The notes under the pieces are model-generated. The model worked only from the letters and a program-made list of their open reading frames with translations, had not been told where the DNA came from and ran no database searches. 64,000 nt of DNA from Isoetes taiwanensis (lineage: Eukaryota; Streptophyta; Lycopodiopsida; Isoetales; Isoetaceae). A program made the translations under genes and the position numbers. The DNA lies in NCBI GenBank assembly GCA_021234155.1, contig JAJEKV010000094.1, positions 173,779 to 237,778 of the forward strand. The letters run 5' to 3'. Below, one piece after another: positions 57,171-64,000 of this stretch (positions are counted from its first letter, which is position 1; the number at the start of each line of letters is the position of its first letter).

Positions 57171-57985
57171 GTTTCGTAATTTTGTTTTCAAGATCTTTCA
57201 GATGTACTAAAAAGCAAATACAAATAACTTGTTCACAAGATTCTAGGTATTTTCTTTAACATTGTAAAGGCCTAATCATGCAAGGGGACTAGTGGCATAG
57301 TGCTACATTCAATGATTTAGTTTGATCGGATATAGAAGGTGAAGCTTCCTACGAGATTATCAAGGTGGGATTATAAAGGTGGTTTAAGGGTGTATATATG
57401 CAAGGTTTTTAGTTTAGCACCAGGCCATACTAGCAAAGGTCCAACTTTTCTTCGTGCATATGTAGCCCCGAATAGAAATTTCGATGAATACGATTATAAA
57501 CCGCTAAGTGTTGTAAAATGGAGGATATGCCCCGGCTTTCAAATCCTTCTAATAGGAGCAAAGGAGGCAATGCCCCTCAAATAAGACCCATTAAATGTTG
57601 GGAATGGAGAAGTGTGGTTTATCTATCGAATGGAGAGAGAAACTTTATAAAGCTATAGCCCTCTTAATGGGAAATATAAAAGTCCATAAGCATCTTCTCA
57701 TTTAAAAAAAGCATCTTTACCGGTGTTGACCATTTCAAGTGCATGCTTTCAAGTTCTATAAACCTCCGTGACCATCCGCTTTTTGTCCAAGTAAAGAATT
57801 TGCCAACAAAAGCATGCAGGGCTAAAGCCATCCTAAATACGAAAGTGCATGGATTACATGTCCGACATTTATTTTTTTAAACCTTCGACTAAAGGTACCA
57901 TCTATCTAGATATATATATACAAGAAATTTAATCGTCCTACAGTTGCATGCCCGAAGTTTTAGCATGTTCCTACGTGCAAGTTCT
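57171..57985. other. No feature recognised
   Basis: An 81-codon plus frame at 57,339-57,584 has no identifiable domain. Confidence 0.4.
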
Positions 57986-58760
57986 TGTCAGTGTCCTACA
58001 TTTCCTAAAAGAATCTCTTGAGAATACTCTATAGATTCTCTAAGATTCTATTTAAGGGTTCTCTTGGAGGTTTTAGGTGGAGATTCCTCTAAATTTTATA
58101 AGATTCCCTCTAGATTCCATCAGATTTCTATAGATTCTCCAAGATTCTATGAAGATCTTAGATTCCCTTAGATCCCTTTAGATTTTACTTAGGATTGCCT
58201 AGGTTCCCTTACATTATGAAGATTCCCTCTAGATTCCATCAGTTTTCCCTCTAGATTCCATCGATTTCTTATAGATTCTCCAAGATTCTATGAAGATCCC
58301 TTTAAATCCCTTTTAGATTTTACTTAGATTGCCCTAGGTTCCCTTAGTTACTCTAATATTTCATTAACATTTTCTTACATTCCCCTTAGATTTTTTATGA
58401 AGATTCCCTTAGGTCCCCTAGATTTTAAGAAATTCCCTTAGGCTTGAAATAATTTTCCTAGATTCTCTTACATTTTATGAGATTTTCTTAGATTTCTGTT
58501 AGATTCTCCCCGGATTCCTTTACATTCTAGAACTTTTTGAACATTCTAAGACTTTCCGGAACATTGTGAGACTTTCAAAATATCCTAGAACTTTTCTCGA
58601 AGTATTTCCCTAAATTCTCTTACATTCCCATAGGTTCCCTACATTCTAGAACATTCTAGAACTTCTATTAGAACAATTTGGAGCTTTTGGAAGAATTTTT
58701 CTTAGATTCCTCCAGATTCTCTTATGTTCTAGAGCCTTCCGTAACACCTTAACTCTTTAA
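57986..58760 (+). repeat. Degenerate TAGATTCC/AGATTCT array with a ~120-bp tandem duplication
   Basis: Dozens of short units such as AGATTCCCTCTAGATTCCAT, AGATTCTCC and TTAGATTCCC. Within it, 58,096-58,220 and 58,221-58,350 are near-copies (both contain CTATAGATTCTCCAAG or close to it, ATGAAGATC, and TTTTACTTAG..GCC(T/C)AGGTTCCCTTA). There is no coding potential. The right part also holds AACATTCTAGAAC palindromes. Confidence 0.75.
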
Positions 58761-58837
58761 ACTAGCCAGAATGGTATACTCTATTTTGTCTTAATTAGAA
58801 TGTTACCCTAACTATATTTGAGACGAAATTACTCTGC

Positions 58838-59090
58838 ACTAATGCTTGATCTAGTGGTTAGAATGGTTGGCTGGGGTCACCGACCAAGGTCTGAATCCCC
58901 CATACAACATAAAATTTTAAAAAGCCTTTCTTAAGATGAGTAAAAAATGTTAAATCTATGTATTTGAAACATAAATCATTTGTGGAATTAATGCTTGGTC
59001 TAGTGGTTAAAATGGGGGTTCTGGGTCAATGACTGGTTGAATCCCCATAGAACATAAAAATTTTAAAAGCCTTTTCTTAAGGGATGAGCA
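58838..59090 (+). mobile_element. Two tandem tRNA-derived SINE-like units
   Basis: Unit 1 (about 58,841-58,950) and unit 2 (about 58,988-59,090) both start AATGCTTG(A/G)TCTAGTGGTTA. This resembles a tRNA A box (TAGTGGTTAGAAT). An approximate B box follows (GGTCTGAATCCC in unit 1, GGTTGAATCCCC in unit 2), then a shared tail ACATAAAAATTTTAAAAGCC..TTCTTAAG. The fold is not a full cloverleaf, so they are not tRNA genes. Confidence 0.6.
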
Positions 59091-60170
59091 TTCAACGGGT
59101 CAGAGGATCTGGACCATCAAGGGTCGATCTCATTATGTGACAATAATTAAAGCAACATGAGCCATAAGATCTATTACATATAATTCTAAAGTTACAGCGT
59201 GCACCGGGGAGGATATGTGCTAAAGTCACGGAGCCGTGAAGATCCTGGGACGACGACGATCAAGAACAACTGACCGCAGTTCTATTACATATATAATTCC
59301 TAAAGCCATGTGCACTGTAGATGTGTCCCAAAGCAACGTGAGTCGTAGGGATCTCTCGATCGACGATGTTAGTCCTTGCCTCCTCGTACAGACTATTCAT
59401 GCATACGACCTGGACCAAATAAGCTCAAGGATCCATGTGACAGTACTCCGTCACCATTCAAAGCCCAAATAGAAGACAAAGCAAGAGACTCACGCAGCTC
59501 AAAAGTCAAGATCCGCTGGTCAAGAGGCGCCATTGCATAAGTGGATCTATCATTACCGTCACAAGATCGGGCCATGGATTCTAGGCACTTCAAGAGGCAA
59601 TCACAACATCTCCTCGCAACTGTGGCCTCCCCTTCCAGAGCTCCAAGACCGGTGATCACCGAGTGTCTTATATTGGGCCAAAGGCCATTGTACTATATAT
59701 GAGTAGAGCTAGCACATGAGCTTTAGGATGAGTTTTGAGTCTTGTCTCTTCGCCTTCTTCTCGATTATGTAGAGCTCATGTATGTTCATCATTGATATCA
59801 AGAAAGCTTATCATTTTCCTCTCCTTGTTCCCTTTTGTTCTGCTTCTTGTTCTTTCTTGCAAATCCCGCTATGGACATAGTCCCCCTGGATTCTCCTGCT
59901 ATAGATCCATGTCCTCAAGGTAGGTCGGCCTGTGTTCTCCCAACCCACTCCCAAACACCTGCCGCCACGCCGTCTGATTCGATTTTCCTTTTCTTCCGGC
60001 CGCCATGTCCGTCCTAAACTTCACGCTTAAGAACTTCTTTTCCTGCATCTGCCTCAGCTTTGGAGCCATCATAGAAGGAAGTCGTTTCATGTATATGTAT
60101 CGGGCCTCATGGCGATATCAGGGAGGCCATCTCGGCCTATAGCTCACGGCCACCCACCCTCTGTCATGCC
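59091..60170 (+). other. Last plant-like stretch: possible retrotransposon end, then junction
   Basis: A TATTACATATAATTC block is repeated at about 59,171 and 59,284. The segment 59,655-59,815 (TACTATATATGAGTAGAGC.., ending ATCAAGAAAGCTTATC) resembles an LTR promoter/R region, and 59,871-60,017 starts a Pro/Ser-rich frame (MDIVPLDSPAIDPCPQG..). No primer-binding site was identified. GC content rises after about 59,940. The change to bacterial sequence falls somewhere between ~60,020 and ~60,180. Confidence 0.3.
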
Positions 60171-60180
60171 CGGCCCAAAT

Positions 60181-61521
60181 TCTCCGCTTCCACGCCGGAC
60201 TGGCACGCCGCCCCGGATCGACGCCGGCCGCACCACCATCGGGCGTCGCTGGAGATGCAGCTCCGGCGATGAGCCGCCGGAGCTGTTCTCGAGGCTGACC
60301 GCGGATCGAGAATCCGCAGGTGGAGGTGGCATCACCCGCACCACTGAGGCCACCCATGCGGTGATCCGTTAACGTCCACCGCTCGCCGATGTATTCCGGC
60401 CAGATCGAAAGCCGCGGTCCGCGTTATTGCCCCTCGATCGAGGACAAGATCGTGCGTTTCTGGAGAACGGACGGCTATCAGATCTTCCTCGAGCCCGAGG
60501 GACTTGAGACGAGACACGGTTTTATCCCACCGCATCTGACCTCGCTGCCTGAGGACGCAGCGCGCGGTGGTGGCGTCGATCCCCGGATCTTCGAAAGGCA
60601 AGCGGATCCTCCGTCCGCTACGATCGAATACGATCACGTCGATCCGCGCTGAACTCGAGCCGACGTTGAAAACAAAGATGCGTACGCGCGGGCTTTTCCC
60701 CGCCGGTCAGATCAACGGCACCACTGGATATGAAGAAAGCCGTGCAGCGCATGGATTGATCGCGGATTGAATCACCGCGTCATAAAGCGGGAAGCGCGGC
60801 AAGCGACGCCGCGCGACACGACGCAAGTGACGGAAACAGAATCACTTTCGACCGCGCTGAGGGTTATCTCGGAGTCGCGGTGGACGATCTTGTTTCACGT
60901 GGAATCACGGAGCCGTATCGTATGCTCACGTCGCGCGCCGAATATCGGCTTGAGCGCTGCGCGCGCGACAATGCCGATCAGCGGTTGACGGAAAAGGGCA
61001 TCGCGCTCGGATGCTGGCGCGCTTACGCCGAAATCTTCCAGTGAAGTCGAGGCACCGCGCAGGCGCGCGAATATGCCCGCAGCGTCAGCGTTTTCCCACC
61101 GGGAGGCGCAGCTACACGGCTTGACGTTGAAGAAAAGACGGCCATCGCCGCACCGCGTTTGGTTAATCCCATCCGGACTTCTCGATCGAAGAGGTCGCGC
61201 GGATCTGGCCGCAACTTCTGGCGCGTTGCCGAAACCGGTCGCTGAGCAGCCTGAGATCGATGCGAAATATGATGTGTATCCGTCGCGCCAGCCGCAGACG
61301 TTGAATCGTATCGGCGCGATGAAAGTCTTCGCTTCCGGAAACTCTGGACTATCTGTCGATCATCGGTCTCCAACGAAGCGCGGCACAAACTCGTTACGCA
61401 TCGTCCGCGTTCGATCGGACATGCCGCGCGTCTCGAAGGTGTGACGCCGGCGGTTAATAAAGCTCTGGTCGCGCGCACTGCGTGTCGCGGACAGATACAG
61501 CGCGCGGCGTCGCAAGGATGA
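60181..61521 (+). pseudogene. mnmG: mnmG (gidA), 5'-truncated, many frameshifts
   Basis: MnmG, with MnmE, makes the carboxymethylaminomethyl group on wobble uridine of tRNAs, using FAD. Homology starts at GTPPRID (60,199), roughly a quarter of the way into the ~620-residue protein; the FAD-binding N-terminus is missing. Then, across different frames, come [29 protein letters not shown] (60,386-60,445) with [43 protein letters not shown] (60,706), DNADQRL and the C-terminal helical part with EIDAKYD (61,254). The wording is alphaproteobacterial. It ends near an ATGA overlap with rsmG. Indels about every 20-100 bases break the frame. Confidence 0.9.
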
Positions 61522-62236
61522 CGCAGAAGTTTAACGGGGACGCGCCTGCCCTCGCCAGCGATTCACGTGAAACGGCCAGAAAACAGATTCGGAAATTCAT
61601 TCGGCCATCGATCTGCTGAAAATCGAGTCGCGTCCGACCGCTTCTGTCGAACTGCTGACGTGGCAGAAGAAACCAATCTGATCGCGCCGTCGACCGTGTG
61701 AAGGATGCCTGACGCGGCACATCGCCGACCTGCTTCAGTTGCTGAAGCTCGCGCCCGATGCGAAGGCTTCTGTCGATCTTGATCGGTGGCGGCTTCCCCG
61801 GAGACCTGATCGCCTGCGCGCTCGCAGGCCGGGACGGGCGATGGTCCATCTGGTCGAGAGCAACCATAAAAGGCGGCGTTTCTGCGCGAAGGCCGCGCGC
61901 GTCACTGGCACGCAGGACCGTGCACGCCATCCGGATCGAGGATTTCAGGACGGTTCGCTTAAACCTGACATCGTCAGGACTGCCTGAGCTTGCGCTGCCT
62001 CGAAAAATCTGCTAGCAAAGACCTATCCCTGGTTGGCGGCGCGCAGGCGCTGTTCCTGAAGGGGCAAGATGTAGAGGGTGTGAATCGACCCAAAGCCGCT
62101 AAATATTGACCATATCGACGCTGAGTTGATCCCAGCGTCACCGATCCGGCCGGTTGATCGTGAAAGTCCGGAGCCTTTGCAGCCGGGGCCAGTCCTACCA
62201 AGGTACCTTAAGATCATTCTATAGCGAGAGCTGAAA
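61518..62236 (+). pseudogene. rsmG: rsmG (gidB), frameshifted
   Basis: RsmG methylates N7 of G527 in 16S rRNA using S-adenosylmethionine. ATG at 61,518 follows mnmG directly. Pieces in order: HIADLLQLLKLAPDAK (61,722-61,765), the SAM loop GGGFPGDLIACALAGRDG (61,788-61,840), HLVESNHK (61,845), HAIRIEDFR (61,926), GAQALFLKGQDVE (62,037) and VKVRSL (62,161). The frames alternate, so about six indels are needed across the gene. Gene order mnmG-rsmG-parA-parB is the classical origin-proximal cluster of Alphaproteobacteria. Confidence 0.88.
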
Positions 62237-62237
62237 G

Positions 62238-63100
62238 ATGACTGACGCTCCCACGATCGCTCCGGAACGACCCTACCGAACTGACGTGAGTCGCGCTGGC
62301 CAAGCCTCCCATGCGTGTTCTGGTGGTGGCGAACCAGAAAGGCGGGTCGGTAAGACCACGACAAGGATCAATCTGCACGGCGCTCGCCGCGATCGGCGAG
62401 CGGGTGCTGATCATCGACCTCGACCCAGGCACGCCGTCCACCGCTCGGCATCGACAATCGCAATCGCGATCGTTCAGACCTACGATGCTGACTAACGAGG
62501 CGATGCTGCCATGACGCGATCCTGACTCCGGTGCTGCGGGGATTGCACATCGCGCTCTTCGACGCCTCGACCTGCGGGTCTCGGAACTCGAAATCTCGAG
62601 CGAGACCGCGCTGGTGCGCCCAGAGGCCATGCGATTGCGCAGCTGGAACGACGGTCAGCTCTGCCGGCGCTGACTACACCTATGTGCTGGTCGATTGTCC
62701 GCTCTTCGCTCAACCTGCTCACGGTCAACGCGATGGCGGTATCCGATGCGGTGCTGGTGCCGCTGCAATGCGAGTTCTTCGCGCTGAAGGTCTTTCGCAA
62801 TTGCTGAAGACGGTCGGTTATGTGAAGGAAGCGCCTAATCCGCACCGGATCCACAGCACGTTCTCACTCATGTTCGATGCGCGCAACAACCTGTCGAACT
62901 GTGGTGGCCGACGTTCGCGAGTTCATGGGCAAGAAAGTCTACAAATTACCGTGATCCCGCGCAACGTGCGCATTTCGGAAGCGCGTCCTACGGCAAGCCG
63001 GTGCTGGTCTGACCTGAAATGCGCCGGCAGCGACGTTCAATCTGGCGGCTCATGACCGAAGTGATTCAGCGTGAGCGCGGAATTGTCCGCGACGTGCAAG
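62238..63100 (+). pseudogene. parA: parA (soj) chromosome-partitioning ATPase, frameshifted
   Basis: ParA is a Walker-type ATPase that moves ParB-parS complexes. A possible start at 62,238 gives MTDAPTIAPERPY; a further ATG at 62,311 starts MRVLVVANQKGG. The deviant Walker A KGGVGKTTT is split by a lost base (VGKTTT in one frame at 62,349, KGG in another). Then TALAAIGERVLIIDLDP (62,382-62,430), the VLVDCPL block (62,687), LQCEFFALKV and GKP and, near the end, EVIQRERG (63,060). Order and length agree with a ~260-residue ParA. Single-base indels occur throughout. Confidence 0.9.
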
Positions 63101-63194
63101 CATGTTCGAGTTCTGGTCGTGGACGAAGACGAAGCCGGAATCTGGAATTGCAATCGGAAATGGTGGCGGGACGCGGTGGCGCAACTCAGGAGCA

Positions 63195-64000
63195 GCCGAC
63201 ATGGCAGAAGATCTGGCGTGACCGCGCGCGTACTCGGGCGTATTTTGCCGCGCTGATGGGCGACGCTGGCGGCGGAGCACCGGGGAGTCAGCGAGGCGCC
63301 GCAGGAAATCACAGCGGCGTGCCGATCGAGAATGTGATTCCTAACCACGCAATCCGCGCCGCAATTCGCGGATGCCGAGCTTTGAAGAACTCTCAGCAGT
63401 CGATCCGCGAGCGAGGCATCATCCAGCTTGATCGTGGTGCGCGCGGCGCCCAATGGCGGGTGCAAGCAGTCTGAGATCATCGCCGGCGAACGCCGCTGGC
63501 GTGTTTCGGGCAGCGCGCCGGCCTGCACGAAGTGCCGGTCGTCGTGCCTGAAGCCTTGACGCCGAGGCGCCTGAGCTTGCGATCATCGAAAAACATCCAG
63601 CGCGCCGACCTCAATCCACTGGAAGAGGCGGCTGGCTATCAGGCCCCGGGCAACCAATACAGTCACAGCCAGTAATTTATGATCGCCCATATCGTCGGCA
63701 AGAGTCGCAGCCACCTCGCGCCAATACGCTGCCTGCTCAAGCTTCAGGCGTGCAGGACTTGGTGCTGAGCGACCTCAGTGCCGGTCATGCACGGGCCTTG
63801 GTGGGGCGGTCCCGACGCCACGGCGCTTGCCGCGCATCGTGAGCCACTTGGGCTGAACGTGCGCCGTCGAGGCTCTGGCGGATCGCAGTGCTGCGAAGGC
63901 AAAGCGTCAAAAGAGCAGAGACGCCGGCGAGGGCCGCCCCAGGATCGGAAGTGCATGAGGCGCTCGGTCTTGCCGTGAGATTCGAGCAATACGTAACTGA
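63195..64000 (+). pseudogene. parB: parB (spo0J) DNA-binding partition protein, frameshifted, cut by window end
   Basis: ParB binds parS, hydrolyses CTP and partners ParA. Start near ATGGCAGAAGAT (63,201). Pieces: AALMGDAGGGAPG (63,250), VPIENVIPN (63,318), SIRERGIIQL (63,401), SEIIAGERRWR with the GERR motif (63,471), NIQRADLNPLEEAAGYQA (63,589-63,640) with NQYSHSQ, the HTH-region IVGKSRSH (63,693), LSAGHARALVGR (63,774) and LGLNVR (63,850). The C-terminal dimerisation domain would lie past the window. Same dense frameshifting as the genes before it. Confidence 0.88.

Noticed and set aside
58841-58910. tRNA gene
   Set aside because: Box A and B resemblance is present, but the acceptor and anticodon stems do not pair and a second diverged unit follows. 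A SINE head is more likely.
61023-61930. Long minus-strand frames in the bacterial block
   Set aside because: High GC makes long antisense frames common; the plus strand holds clear mnmG and rsmG motifs.
60181-64000. Plastid or mitochondrial DNA inserted in the nucleus
   Set aside because: mnmG, rsmG, parA and parB are not carried by plant organelle genomes, and the protein wording is alphaproteobacterial.

Overview
Most of this window (about 1 to 60,000) looks like land-plant nuclear DNA. It is AT-rich and gene-poor, with introns that follow GT/AG rules and nested non-LTR retrotransposons. Plant marker sequences include a Dof zinc finger, a thylakoid-lumen FKBP of the FKBP19 type, and pentatricopeptide repeats. 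Decayed BAHD acyltransferase and cinnamoyl-CoA-reductase-like genes point the same way. I suspect a non-seed plant such as a fern, but the sequence does not prove it. The last ~3.8 kb (about 60,180 to 64,000) is different in kind. It is GC-rich alphaproteobacterial DNA carrying mnmG, rsmG, parA and parB in their usual order, all on the + strand, with a reading-frame break every few dozen bases.

Layout. 1-12,590: two opposed copies of one LINE family (here 'LINE-D') make a large inverted repeat that runs off the left edge. The right-hand copy is split by a nearly complete L1-type LINE ('LINE-A', 5,357-11,305, minus) flanked by a 10-bp target duplication. 12,700-13,620: fragments of a PPR gene. 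16,037-17,623: an intact Dof-domain gene whose upstream region also exists as a second copy at 3,812-4,096. 18,324-18,577: two exons of an unrecognised gene. 20,255-22,337: four exons of an FKBP19-like gene, corrupted in one exon. 23,340-24,680: LINE fragments. 27,600-32,200: decayed BAHD acyltransferase and CCR-like genes on the minus strand, each next to the same ~145-bp palindrome-bearing repeat. 32,952-36,140: an internally deleted LINE ('LINE-B'). 36,447-45,664: a 9.2-kb LINE ('LINE-C', plus) carrying a small DNA transposon and a piece of LINE-D. LINE-C splits an older element coding for a transposase-like protein, and a second decayed copy of that protein lies near 50 kb. 49 kb: the C-terminus of a MULE-type transposase. 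52,535-53,400: an FCP1/NLI-type phosphatase-like gene with two lesions. 54.6-59.1 kb: low-complexity DNA, degenerate tandem repeats and a pair of tRNA-derived SINE-like units. Then the bacterial block.

Insertion order can be read from the nesting. LINE-D copies were cut by LINE-A. The transposase-like element was cut by LINE-C, and LINE-C later received a mariner-like MITE and a LINE-D 3' end. Only the Dof gene has an undamaged long reading frame. The FKBP19-like gene is nearly intact; the rest is relics. I found no rRNA genes, no convincing functional tRNA gene and no CRISPR array.
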